From the NCBI RefSeq assembly GCF_025947345.1, contig NZ_CP110011.1, positions 2,294,001 through 2,358,000 of the forward strand: 64,000 nt of DNA, in the 5' to 3' direction. This DNA is from Flavobacterium sp. N502536. GTDB lineage: Bacteria > Bacteroidota > Bacteroidia > Flavobacteriales > Flavobacteriaceae. The notes under the pieces are model-generated. The model had not been told where the DNA came from, searched no databases, and saw only the letters and a list, made by a program, of their open reading frames with translations. This document shows, piece by piece, positions 51,223 through 59,851 of this stretch. The position numbers were made by a program, and so were the translations under genes. Each line of letters begins with the position of its first letter. Positions within the stretch are counted from its first letter, which is position 1.

Positions 51223-53068
51223 GCTTTTCGTATTTTTCTGCCTTTTTATTTGTCAAATTTGATTTGACAGTGAGTTTGTAAATATAAACGCCTTTCCCGA
51301 TTCGATCGCCAAAATCATCCTTTCCGTCCCAGGTTATTTCTCTCGACAGGAAGCCTTCTGTGGTGACGATCTGGTTTTTTGTCCAGACTACTTTACCGGT
51401 TATGGTCATGACCTGAACCTGAACATCAAGCGGTTCGTAAGGTCTGTTGTGTGAAAACCAAAATTGGGTATAGGTTGAAAAAGGGTTAGGATAATTAAGA
51501 ACGTGAGTTAGGGTTAGCGATTCATCTCCAACAACTATAAATTGTATTTCACTGGTTACAGGATTGTTGTATACATCCCATGCCGTAAAAGTTATAGTGT
51601 GCATTCCGGCGGCAAGATTTCGCAATGGAAAACGTAAATTTCCATTGGTATAATCGTCTAGTTTTGTCTGATAATAATCATTGAGAACAAAAGGGTTGCT
51701 TACATCGCCATCCAGCACTGCTATAATATCATGCCCGATTCCGCTTGCTGTATTGATTCCGTTTTCATCTTCAAGAAACGCCAGTAAAAAGGGCGATTCG
51801 TTTGTAATTCCTCCCGATACAAAAGTTTCATCGTTCATATATAACTTCACTTTTGGACTTATATTGTCCTGTGGAGCATTTTCATTTATTCCTCCAATTT
51901 TTATGGTAGTGTTGTAACCGGTTTGATTTTCAAGTGTTTGTGTTTTCTTGGAGTAAAAGCTGATTCGGCCGTAATCAACTGGGACACGAATGTCTCTTGG
52001 TACGACAAAGCTAAATTCGAACTGACCGTTGGTTACCGACGCATTTCCTCTGAAAATAGTTTCACCTAATATTTTGAATGACATTGCAGGGCTATATCCA
52101 TCGTTGTTCAGAGTGGTGGAGGTGATTAATTTATCGAAAATAGCTGTTGCCAATTCGCCATTGTAATTGCTTAAAAGATTGTTGTTCTCGTCGGTAATTT
52201 CTCCTGTGATTTTAATTTTAGATAAGGATTTGAAATCCGGAATTGCCTGAGAAACTGCAATATCATTGATTTTTGTTAGATTGATTTTTGGTTTCGGAAT
52301 GGCCAGCATCAAAGCGGGATCTCCAATATAAAAAATAACATTACTGGCAGAACTTGGGTTTTCATTTTTAGAAATTCGGAGTGCCTCTGCGATAGTTGTG
52401 TATTGACTGGATCCGTAAGAAAACAGGTTTTTGTTCAGGCTGTCGTTAAAGTTTTCGGCATTGTATTGTCCGATCGCACGAACGGTGGTTAACATGGAAA
52501 TAGCGCCGCCTTTTGGGTTCCAAAAAGTATATTCTCCTGCGGTTGGTCTCGTAGGGTCGTCAAATCTTGAAAACTCACAGGTGATGGTGATAAATAACGG
52601 GTATTTGTATTGGTTGCTCAGGTTTTGTCCGTCTGATTTTTCCCAGAGTCGTTCGCCTGCCAGTCCGTCTTCACCGCCATGTCCGAGATAGTTGAAAACT
52701 AAAGCGCCTTTTTCGAACGCATTAAACATATCGGTTCTGGCTTTAGGGTATCTGGCTCCTCCTGCCGAAGCTTCCTGTGTATAAGAGTCGAGAAGAATTT
52801 TGTCGATATTAAAGAATGGTTTTTGAGTAGTAATCGCATCGGCAAGGCTGTTTTGGCGGACTTGCAGACTCGCGTCTGAGGCTCTGTCGGAGTCATCGCT
52901 TATCATAACGATGTTGTTGCGCCAGTTTCCAAAAGATTTCTGATCGTGATATTCGAGAACTTTATTGACCATTTCAGCTGCTTGTGCATTATCAGAAATT
53001 AACATTCGGCCTACTGCGATATCAATTCCGCCAAATGGGAAAACAACAACTCCTTCATTGGCATCCAT
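51209..53068 (-). CDS. porU: PorU, C-terminal piece (catalytic domain and CTD)
   Basis: This 619-residue frame holds the peptidase part. It shows MDANEGVVVFPFGGIDIAVG, the catalytic His in NYLGHGGEDGLAGERLW (H130 of this piece) and the catalytic Cys in TITCEFSRFDDP (C164). It ends with Ig-like strands and a C-terminal domain of the type IX sorting kind (LNYPNPFSTYTQFWF, then GKGVYIYKLTVKSN). The ATG at 53068 is only an internal Met: the frame is open upstream to about 53350. Translated alone it would lack a signal peptide and stay in the cytosol. Confidence 0.75.
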   Translation of the reverse strand: MDANEGVVVFPFGGIDIAVGRMLISDNAQAAEMVNKVLEYHDQKSFGNWRNNIVMISDDSDRASDASLQVRQNSLADAITTQKPFFNIDKILLDSYTQEASAGGARYPKARTDMFNAFEKGALVFNYLGHGGEDGLAGERLWEKSDGQNLSNQYKYPLFITITCEFSRFDDPTRPTAGEYTFWNPKGGAISMLTTVRAIGQYNAENFNDSLNKNLFSYGSSQYTTIAEALRISKNENPSSASNVIFYIGDPALMLAIPKPKINLTKINDIAVSQAIPDFKSLSKIKITGEITDENNNLLSNYNGELATAIFDKLITSTTLNNDGYSPAMSFKILGETIFRGNASVTNGQFEFSFVVPRDIRVPVDYGRISFYSKKTQTLENQTGYNTTIKIGGINENAPQDNISPKVKLYMNDETFVSGGITNESPFLLAFLEDENGINTASGIGHDIIAVLDGDVSNPFVLNDYYQTKLDDYTNGNLRFPLRNLAAGMHTITFTAWDVYNNPVTSEIQFIVVGDESLTLTHVLNYPNPFSTYTQFWFSHNRPYEPLDVQVQVMTITGKVVWTKNQIVTTEGFLSREITWDGKDDFGDRIGKGVYIYKLTVKSNLTNKKAEKYEKLVIL

Positions 53069-53336
53069 CAGGCCGTAAAAATCATCTGATGCAAATGAGG
53101 CTTCTCCGGTAGAGTTGCTGGTTGCAGATTGATATATAGGTACAATATTGGTGTTGTTTGAAATTCGGTCCTTATAATCAAACGAGGCGTCTCCAAATAA
53201 GTTTACATATTTAAGTCTTTTGTCGGGAGAAGAAGCGTTATTATAAAGGTATCGAATGCAATTTCGGATGGCTGCTACATCTTGCTTTCCGGAAGAGAAC
53301 TCCTGGTAAATGTTTTCTAATGCTACTACTTTTACG

Positions 53337-55046
53337 TTAAATTGGAATTCCCCGGTGAAAAGTGGCTAGTTTTTCGGCTTGGGAAGTCAGAGATTTTGGA
53401 GCTACAATAATATAGTCGATATCCTGAAAGCTGTTTTGAGCATTCCTGAAAAGGGTTCCTTTTAAATTCTGATTGACAACTTTAGACTGGTTCTCTTTTA
53501 AAGGAGCGTAATAATCGGCGGGGTCAATCGCTATGTATTTTCTGATTTCTCCTAAAGCTGCCTTAAAACTAAAGTTGGCTTGCCCTGTGTTTTCTATTTT
53601 TAAGGTATTGGTCGGATCTGTGACGTCCCAAATTTGAGCAATACCGGCGGCGTTGCCTACTGTGTAATTGACTATTCCGGGGGTTGCACCTGCTAAATCG
53701 TATTGAAATTTAAATTGTTTTCCGGTGCCCAGAAGTTTTCTTTTGGCAATCAGATTAATGAAATCAAGGTATCCTTTTGATCCCGGAACACCATTGTTAT
53801 TATAGGTAAGTTTTATTTTTACATTTTCGGCTCCGGTAAAAGTTGCGTTGGCCGGTAGTTTCTGAGCGTAAAATTTTATATCGCCATTGAGAACTAATGC
53901 CTGAAAATTGAGAGTGCCAACATTTTGCCCGTTGGCAGAAATGGCAAACGAAGTAGGAGTATAGGCTGCCGAAGCTGCTTTAACGTCTATTTTTACAGGA
54001 GTAGAAGGGTCGATATTCGGGAAGTTGAAGTTGAACTCCTGCTCCTGAGTAATGTCGAAAGATTCACCGTACCATTCGCGGCCTAAGTGAGCGATGTTTG
54101 TTTTGTCGATTTCGTGAAACTGGTAGTCGTCAAAAGTATTGAGTTCTAAAGTGCTGCTTCCGGTTGGCTGGTTGAGCGGAGAGATTCGTTTTCCGTCGCC
54201 GCCCGTAATGGTAATGTAATAGTAAGACTTGGTGTCGTACAGGTTTAAGTTGGTCTGGCTTTCGGTACTCCAGTTTTCAACTCCTTCACCATAAAAAAGA
54301 ATATAGTCTTCGTTGTTAAAAACACCATCTGCTTCCCCGATAATCTGAATGGCATTTTCTGTCAGGTCTTCCGGATAATAAACGTTGTTGGCCAAAGGAA
54401 GCATTTTTCCTCCGTTTCCATAGATTTTGATTCTTCTCGGATCCGTTTTTCCCGGGTCAAAACCAATACTTTGCAAAAAGGCTCTGGAGAGTTTATAAAC
54501 ACCCGATTTCTCGACGTAAAAACGGTACCAGTCTCCCGAAGATAATACAGAATTGTAAACGGCAGCTGTTTTTTGAAAAGAAGAAGAGTTATTGTTTTTT
54601 GCTGTTGTACTGGTAGTCGTATTGTAGGAAAAAGATCGTATTCTTTTAAAGCTGTTTCCTTCTTTTATGATAGGCGACAAAGATAAAAACACCTGCGTCA
54701 GGTCTCTTGAAAGGGTTGTTTTTAAGGTTTCATTTGGTTTTTCGGGGATGTTTTCAAGGGAAAGGTCGCCAAGATCAGCAATTGAAACAGACTCGTAAAT
54801 AATGTTGGAAATTTGAATCGAATTGTAGTTCGCAGAGCCTGCTTCCGTCAGATTCAATAATAAAATTATGCTTTTTTTAGTAGTATCATACCGGAAACCG
54901 TTTCCTGAAAAATAGGGTATTTTTAATTTAGAGTCACCAAAACTCATCTCTTTTTTGTTTTGCCAATCTAACGTAAAGCCTCCATTTATCTGGGAAAATG
55001 AGATAAAAGGAATCAGAAAAAGGTATAAAATCAGGGCTTGTTTCAT
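53337..55046 (-). CDS. porU: PorU, N-terminal piece
   Basis: This 569-residue frame starts with a signal peptide (MKQALILYLFLIPFISFS) and covers the N-terminal beta-rich domains, with GDWYRFYVEKSGVYKLSRAF near residue 168 and FDPGKTDPRRIKIYGNGG after it, both typical of PorU. It stops at 53337 in the middle of the conserved junction before the peptidase domain. As a product it would be exported but inactive. It is divergent from gldJ, a neighbour conserved in flavobacteria. Confidence 0.75.
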   Translation of the reverse strand: MKQALILYLFLIPFISFSQINGGFTLDWQNKKEMSFGDSKLKIPYFSGNGFRYDTTKKSIILLLNLTEAGSANYNSIQISNIIYESVSIADLGDLSLENIPEKPNETLKTTLSRDLTQVFLSLSPIIKEGNSFKRIRSFSYNTTTSTTAKNNNSSSFQKTAAVYNSVLSSGDWYRFYVEKSGVYKLSRAFLQSIGFDPGKTDPRRIKIYGNGGKMLPLANNVYYPEDLTENAIQIIGEADGVFNNEDYILFYGEGVENWSTESQTNLNLYDTKSYYYITITGGDGKRISPLNQPTGSSTLELNTFDDYQFHEIDKTNIAHLGREWYGESFDITQEQEFNFNFPNIDPSTPVKIDVKAASAAYTPTSFAISANGQNVGTLNFQALVLNGDIKFYAQKLPANATFTGAENVKIKLTYNNNGVPGSKGYLDFINLIAKRKLLGTGKQFKFQYDLAGATPGIVNYTVGNAAGIAQIWDVTDPTNTLKIENTGQANFSFKAALGEIRKYIAIDPADYYAPLKENQSKVVNQNLKGTLFRNAQNSFQDIDYIIVAPKSLTSQAEKLATFHRGIPI

Positions 55047-55129
55047 TAGTGGATAAAACGGTTTTTAATTAAAAATATTTTAGTAGGTAAAAATATAGTA
55101 TTTCATGTTATAGTAAATAATAAAAAGTA

Positions 55130-55137
55130 TATTTTTG
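55130..55137 (+). promoter_or_regulatory. Candidate -7 box of gldJ
   Basis: TATTTTTG matches TAnnTTTG about 118 bp before gldJ; only a TTA, not TTG, lies 19 bp upstream of it. Confidence 0.3.
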
Positions 55138-55254
55138 CGTTCGTAACAATAGGTTATTTTCTGGTAAAAAACAGCTAAATAAAATTATTAGACCGGATGT
55201 TGCTAATTAAATGTTAATTATTATATTGCAGCACCTAAATTTATCACCTACAGA

Positions 55255-56949
55255 ATGAGTATGAAAGTAAACAAAATTGTAGTCTTGCAATTAATGATGT
55301 CAATGGTATTGATGTTAGGCACGGCTAGTTGTAGCAAAAAATCGAGTTCCAGTCATGCGTCCAGGGCAACTGGTTGGGACGTAGACAGTCAAAATGGAAC
55401 TGCTGCCAGAAATGCAGGAAAAAAACAACAGGCTGGTCCTGGTTTAGTTTTTGTTGAAGGAGGTACATTTACTATGGGTAAAGTACAGGATGATGTTATG
55501 CACGATTGGAATAACACACCAACTCAACAACACGTTCAGTCATTCTATATGGATGAAACTGAAGTTACCAACGGTATGTACTTAGAATACCTGGAGTGGT
55601 TAAAGAAAGTTTTCCCACCAACAGAAGAAAATTACAAGAATATTTACGAAGGAGCATCTCCTGATACGCTTGTATGGAGAAATCGTTTAGGATATAACGA
55701 AACGATGACCAACAACTATTTAAGACACCCATCTTACGCAAACTACCCTGTAGTAGGTGTAAACTGGATTCAGGCTGTTGAATTCGCTAAATGGAGAACT
55801 GACCGTGTGAACGAAGCAGTTTTAGAGAAAAACGGTTACCTTAAAAAAGGAGCAAAAACTCAGGATGTTAGCGCTGAAAGTTTATTTAATACAGAAGGTT
55901 ATGTTGCTTCTCCAAGTACAACTTACGGAGGTAACGAAGAACTTGTATTAAAGAAAAACCCTAGCGGAAGAAAAAAACCTAAAGCAGGTAAAGACGGAGT
56001 AGTTTCGGAAGAAAAAAATGTATACGCACAACGTTCTTCAGGGATTATCCTTCCAGAATACAGACTTCCTACCGAAGCAGAATGGGAGTATGCTGCAGCT
56101 GCTGATGTTGGACAAAGAGAATACAATATCTATAAAGGACAAAAGAAATATCCTTGGTCTGGAGATTATACACGTTCTTCAAAGCGTAAAAATAAAGGAG
56201 ATCAATTGGCTAACTTTAAACAAGGAAACGGTGATTACGGTGGAATTGCAGGTTGGTCTGATGATGGTGCAGATATTACAAATTCTGTAAAAAGCTACGC
56301 TCCTAATGATTTCGGATTGTATGATATGGCTGGAAACGTAGCCGAATGGGTTGCCGATGTTTACAGACCTATTATTGATAATGAAGCAAATGATTTCAAC
56401 TACTTTAGAGGAAACCAATACGCTAAAAACAAAATCGGGAAAGATGGTAAAATTGAAATTATCACTAAAGATAATATTCAGTACAAAACATTAAGTAACG
56501 GTAAAAAAGTAGCAACTAACTTACCAGGAGAAATTGCTCAGGTTCCGGTTGATGAAAACGAAACTTATTTAAGAACAAACTTTGATACAAGTAACAACAT
56601 CAACTACAGAGACGGTGACAAACAATCTTCTAAGTATTTTGATTTTGGAGATTCTGAATCAGGAACTAAAGCAGATCAAACGATGTACAACTCACCTAAA
56701 CACAACATCACTACTGATAGTTTAGGTCAGATGGTTAAAAAATATGACAACTCTAGTAAACGTACCACATTAATCGATGATAATGTAAGAGTATACAAAG
56801 GTGGTTCTTGGAGAGACAGAGCTTATTGGTTGGATCCGGGTCAAAGAAGATATTTCCCTCAGGATATGGCAACTGATTATATCGGATTTAGATGTGCAAT
56901 GTCTAGAGTAGGAGCTAAATCTGAAAAAAGAAAATCGCCAAGAAACTAA
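55255..56949 (+). CDS. gldJ: Gliding motility lipoprotein GldJ
   Basis: This 564-residue lipoprotein (lipobox GTASC) contains a sulfatase-modifying-factor (FGE/SUMF1) type domain from about residue 60. Visible parts are GLVFVEGGTFTMGKVQDD, MDETEVTNGMYLEYLEW, ILPEYRLPTEAEWEYAAA, GLYDMAGNVAEWVADVY and KGGSWRDRAYWLDPGQRRY. In GldJ this fold is structural. GldJ is needed for the gliding machinery and stabilises GldK-type components; its spiral arrangement is known from F. johnsoniae. Two in-frame ATGs lie close together (55255 and 55261); I used the first. Divergent from porU. Confidence 0.95.
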   Translation: MSMKVNKIVVLQLMMSMVLMLGTASCSKKSSSSHASRATGWDVDSQNGTAARNAGKKQQAGPGLVFVEGGTFTMGKVQDDVMHDWNNTPTQQHVQSFYMDETEVTNGMYLEYLEWLKKVFPPTEENYKNIYEGASPDTLVWRNRLGYNETMTNNYLRHPSYANYPVVGVNWIQAVEFAKWRTDRVNEAVLEKNGYLKKGAKTQDVSAESLFNTEGYVASPSTTYGGNEELVLKKNPSGRKKPKAGKDGVVSEEKNVYAQRSSGIILPEYRLPTEAEWEYAAAADVGQREYNIYKGQKKYPWSGDYTRSSKRKNKGDQLANFKQGNGDYGGIAGWSDDGADITNSVKSYAPNDFGLYDMAGNVAEWVADVYRPIIDNEANDFNYFRGNQYAKNKIGKDGKIEIITKDNIQYKTLSNGKKVATNLPGEIAQVPVDENETYLRTNFDTSNNINYRDGDKQSSKYFDFGDSESGTKADQTMYNSPKHNITTDSLGQMVKKYDNSSKRTTLIDDNVRVYKGGSWRDRAYWLDPGQRRYFPQDMATDYIGFRCAMSRVGAKSEKRKSPRN

Positions 56950-56966
56950 ATTCTGGCAAATTCAAT

Positions 56967-57022
56967 AAAAAAATTCCAAATTCCAACTGATTTACTCAGC
57001 TTTTGGAATTTGGAATTTTTTT
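56967..57022 (+). terminator. Long perfect hairpin between gldJ and murF
   Basis: Arms of 20 bp (A7 then TTCCAAATTCCAA at 56967-56986, complement at 57003-57022) enclose a 16-nt loop. It follows gldJ by 18 bp and ends in T7, so it acts as a strong terminator, and belongs to the AAATTCCAA repeat type seen in other gaps. Confidence 0.8.
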
Positions 57023-57056
57023 ATTGCTTAATTTTAATATGTAAATATTTTTATAA

Positions 57057-58343
57057 ATGAATATCCAGGACATTCATAGCTTGTTTTTAAAATGTAAATC
57101 AGTTTCAATTGATACCCGAAAAATTGAGAAGGATTCTATGTTTTTTGCTATTAAAGGTGAAAATTTCGATGCCAATACATTTGCTGCACAGGCAATAGAA
57201 TTAGGCGCTTTATTTGTTGTTATTGACAATGCGGCTTATGCTATTGACGACAGAACGATTCTCGTTGAAAACAGCCTGGAAACGTTGCAGGAATTGGCAA
57301 AGTACCACAGAGCATACTTAAAACTTCCTATTATTGCCCTGACCGGCAGTAACGGAAAAACAACGACCAAAGAGCTTATCAACGTAGTGTTGTCTCAAAA
57401 GTATAAAACCAAAGCCACTGTTGGGAATTTAAACAACCATATTGGTGTTCCGCTAACCTTGTTGTCTTTTACAAAAGATACCGAAATTGGAATTGTCGAA
57501 ATGGGTGCAAATCACAAGAAAGAAATTGCTTTTTTATGTGATCTTGCACAGCCGGATTTTGGTTATATCACCAATTTCGGAAAAGCACACCTCGAAGGTT
57601 TTGGCGGTGTTGAAGGAGTGATTATTGGGAAAAGCGAAATGTACCAGTATCTGGCAAAAGAGGATAAGATCGCTTTTGTAAATCTGGAAGATCCAATTCA
57701 GATCGAGAAATCGGAGGGAATTGAGTCTTTTACCTTTGGAGTAAACAAAGCTCAGGCCAACTTAGAAATCAAGAGCATTAAGGCCAATCCTTTTGTGGTG
57801 ATTGAATACAATAATTTTAATGTAGAATCGCATTTAATTGGGCTTTACAACGCCAATAATATTAATGCGGCTGTAGCGATGGGTGCTTATTTCAAAGTGG
57901 AAGACAGCGCCGTAAAACACGCTATCGAAAACTATATACCGGAGAATAACAGATCGCAGTTGCTAAAGAAAGGATCAAACGAGATTATTCTGGACGCTTA
58001 CAATGCCAATCCGAGCAGTATGGCGGTGGCTATTACTAATTTCCTGCAATTGGAAAACCTGAATAAGGTGATGATTTTAGGAGATATGTTTGAGTTGGGT
58101 GATGAAAGCAGGCAGGAGCATCAACTGATTGTAGATTCGTTAGCAGATCAGGATAAATCGGTTTGTTATCTGATCGGAAAATCCTTTTACGAAACAAAAG
58201 TAAGCAGCGATAAACTTCATTTTTTTGAGACTTTCGATACTTTTGCAGCGTTCTTAAAGACCACACATTTTGCAGAAAATACGATTCTGATAAAAGGCTC
58301 CAGAGGAATGGCTTTGGAACGAACCTTAGAATTTATCAACTAA
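57057..58343 (+). CDS. murF: UDP-MurNAc-tripeptide--D-Ala-D-Ala ligase
   Basis: This 428-residue Mur ligase adds D-Ala-D-Ala to the UDP-muramoyl tripeptide, the last cytosolic peptide step of wall synthesis. The N-terminal domain has SVSIDTRKIEKDSMFFAIKG. The ATP loop is ALTGSNGKTTTKELI at about residues 93-107, followed by TVGNLNNHIGVPLTLL and EMGANHKKEIAFLC. The C-terminal domain has LDAYNANPSSMAVAI and LGDMFELG. No other mur genes are adjacent. Confidence 0.95.
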   Translation: MNIQDIHSLFLKCKSVSIDTRKIEKDSMFFAIKGENFDANTFAAQAIELGALFVVIDNAAYAIDDRTILVENSLETLQELAKYHRAYLKLPIIALTGSNGKTTTKELINVVLSQKYKTKATVGNLNNHIGVPLTLLSFTKDTEIGIVEMGANHKKEIAFLCDLAQPDFGYITNFGKAHLEGFGGVEGVIIGKSEMYQYLAKEDKIAFVNLEDPIQIEKSEGIESFTFGVNKAQANLEIKSIKANPFVVIEYNNFNVESHLIGLYNANNINAAVAMGAYFKVEDSAVKHAIENYIPENNRSQLLKKGSNEIILDAYNANPSSMAVAITNFLQLENLNKVMILGDMFELGDESRQEHQLIVDSLADQDKSVCYLIGKSFYETKVSSDKLHFFETFDTFAAFLKTTHFAENTILIKGSRGMALERTLEFIN

Positions 58344-58940
58344 CAAAAGGGGACTGTCCGAAAAGTATGAACTTTCTCTTATTATGTTATTGGTTTAAGT
58401 CTCTACTTTAGTTCGACGCGGATAAAACAGATTTACTTCGTAAAAACGCGAATGAAAACAGATTTTTTTTCCTCATTTAAAAGTTTTTTAATTTTTAGAA
58501 TCCGTTTTTATTAGCGTCTTCGCGATAGCGAATCCGTCAAATCAGCGTTAAATTAAGACATTAATTTTTGCCGACCAATAAACTGCTTTTGGATTATAAT
58601 TCAATCTAAAATTATTTATAAAACAAGGCTATCCGAAAAGTATGAACTTTCTCTTATTATGTTATTGGTTTAAGTCTCTACTTTAGTTCGACGCGGATAA
58701 AACAGATTTACTTCGTAAAAACGCGAATAAAAACAGATTTTTTTTCCTCATTTAAAAGTTTTTTTAATTTTTAGAATCCGTTTTTATCAGCGTCTTCGCG
58801 ATAGCGAATTCGTCAAATCAGCGTTGAATTAAGACGTATAATTTTTGCCGACCAATAAACTGCTTTTGGATTATAATTCAATCTAAAATTATTTATAAAA
58901 ACAAGGCTGTCCGAAAAGTAAGGACAGCCTCTTTTTGCTT
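58344..58940. repeat. Tandem 275-bp intergenic duplication
   Basis: Two nearly identical units (58354-58628 and 58629-58906, 275 and 278 bp) lie head to tail, followed by the first bases of a third unit (CTGTCCGAAAAGTA at 58907). They differ by a few substitutions and short homopolymer changes. Each unit contains TTCGACGCGGATAAAACAG and CTTCGCGATAGCGAA. I see no coding frame in them. Confidence 0.85.
58904..58930. terminator. Bidirectional terminator after murF/regulator
   Basis: AGGCTGTCC (58904-58912) pairs with GGACAGCCT (58922-58930). The plus side is followed by CTTTTT and the minus side by TGTTTTT. It uses the start of the third repeat unit as its left arm. Confidence 0.7.
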
Positions 58941-59774
58941 TTAAATGCTCATGAGAAAACCAATCAGGTTTTCTTTTTTATTCAGTCCTAGTTTTTTCCT
59001 CAGTCGGTAGCGGGCCAGTTCGACGCCTCCTGTCGAAATATTCATAATTTCGGCTATTTCTTTCGTCGACATATTCATCAGTAAATAAGTGGACAAATCC
59101 AGCTCGCGTGGCGATATGGTCGGATACTTTTCTTTTAAGCGTTTTAAGAACTCAAAATGCACGTTTTTGATGTGTTTTTCAAGGTCTTTCCAGCTTTTGT
59201 CGGTGTTGACTTCCTTAACAATGCTTTTGTTTAATTTACTCACCTGAAATTTTGTCGATTCATCAAGAGCCTCAATGTCAATTTCTTTCAGTTTATGAAT
59301 GATTCCGTTCAGGATCTTGTTTTTCTTTACTACTTGTAAAGAATTGTTCACCAGTTCTTTGTCTTTCGCCAGAATTTTGATTTGCAGTTTGTCGTTTTTT
59401 AGCTTTTCAATTTCTTTCGCCAGTTCATATTGCTCCTGTCTTGTTTTTGCATCTCTTTCGAGGTACAGTTTTCTTTGTTCAATGGTTTCGTAGTATTTAT
59501 TTTTTCGGATTTTTACTTTTATTCGATTCGAAACAATATAAATCAGGATGATAAGCAATAAGAAATAAAGCATAAAGGCTAAAAAGTGCCTGTACCAGGG
59601 TGGTGAAACCGTGAAAGAAAGCGTTGAGGGTTCAGATTGTATTCCGTAACTGTTTCTGACTTTTACATTCATCGTATATTCTCCTTCCCGAAGGTTGGTG
59701 TATTCTTTTATTGAAATGGTCGACCAATTGCTCCATTTGTCATCAAAAGGCTCTAACTGATAGGAGAACTGCAC
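58941..59774 (-). CDS. Regulator, C-terminal piece (Y_Y_Y, helix, LuxR HTH)
   Basis: This 277-residue frame starts within a Y_Y_Y domain (FSYQLEPFDDKWSNWSTIS), then has one membrane helix (HFLAFMLYFLLLIILIYIV), a coiled coil of about 100 residues, and a GerE/LuxR DNA-binding domain (YPTISPRELDLSTYLLMNMS, then TKEIAEIMNISTGGVELARY). On its own it would be a membrane-bound DNA-binding protein without a sensor. Confidence 0.75.
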   Translation of the reverse strand: MQFSYQLEPFDDKWSNWSTISIKEYTNLREGEYTMNVKVRNSYGIQSEPSTLSFTVSPPWYRHFLAFMLYFLLLIILIYIVSNRIKVKIRKNKYYETIEQRKLYLERDAKTRQEQYELAKEIEKLKNDKLQIKILAKDKELVNNSLQVVKKNKILNGIIHKLKEIDIEALDESTKFQVSKLNKSIVKEVNTDKSWKDLEKHIKNVHFEFLKRLKEKYPTISPRELDLSTYLLMNMSTKEIAEIMNISTGGVELARYRLRKKLGLNKKENLIGFLMSI

Positions 59775-59851
59775 GTTTTCCAGATTTTCATAGGTAGGAG
59801 AGGAGAATGTAAATCGTACATGATTGGAGGAATAGGGAATGCGGATGTTGC

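Larger units (their letters stand above)
51209..55046 (-). pseudogene. porU: Type IX secretion sortase PorU, frameshifted
   Basis: The two frames 53337-55046 and 51209-53068 together make one PorU of about 1278 residues if a single base is removed near 53350-53353. The first frame ends ...ATFHRGIPI-stop; with one base fewer in the C4 run (G4 on the coding strand) it reads FHREFQFNVKVVALEN and continues open into the second frame through the segment 53069-53340 (FNVKVVALENIYQEFSSG, then DVAAIRNCIRYLYNN). PorU is the C25 (gingipain-like) peptidase that removes C-terminal signals from type IX cargo and attaches it to the surface. A consensus error is as likely as a real mutation. Confidence 0.85.

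Noticed and set aside
53337..53360. Programmed ribosomal frameshift in porU
   Set aside because: There is no slippery heptamer with a downstream pseudoknot that I can see, and the run is a short C4; a mutation or sequencing error is simpler.
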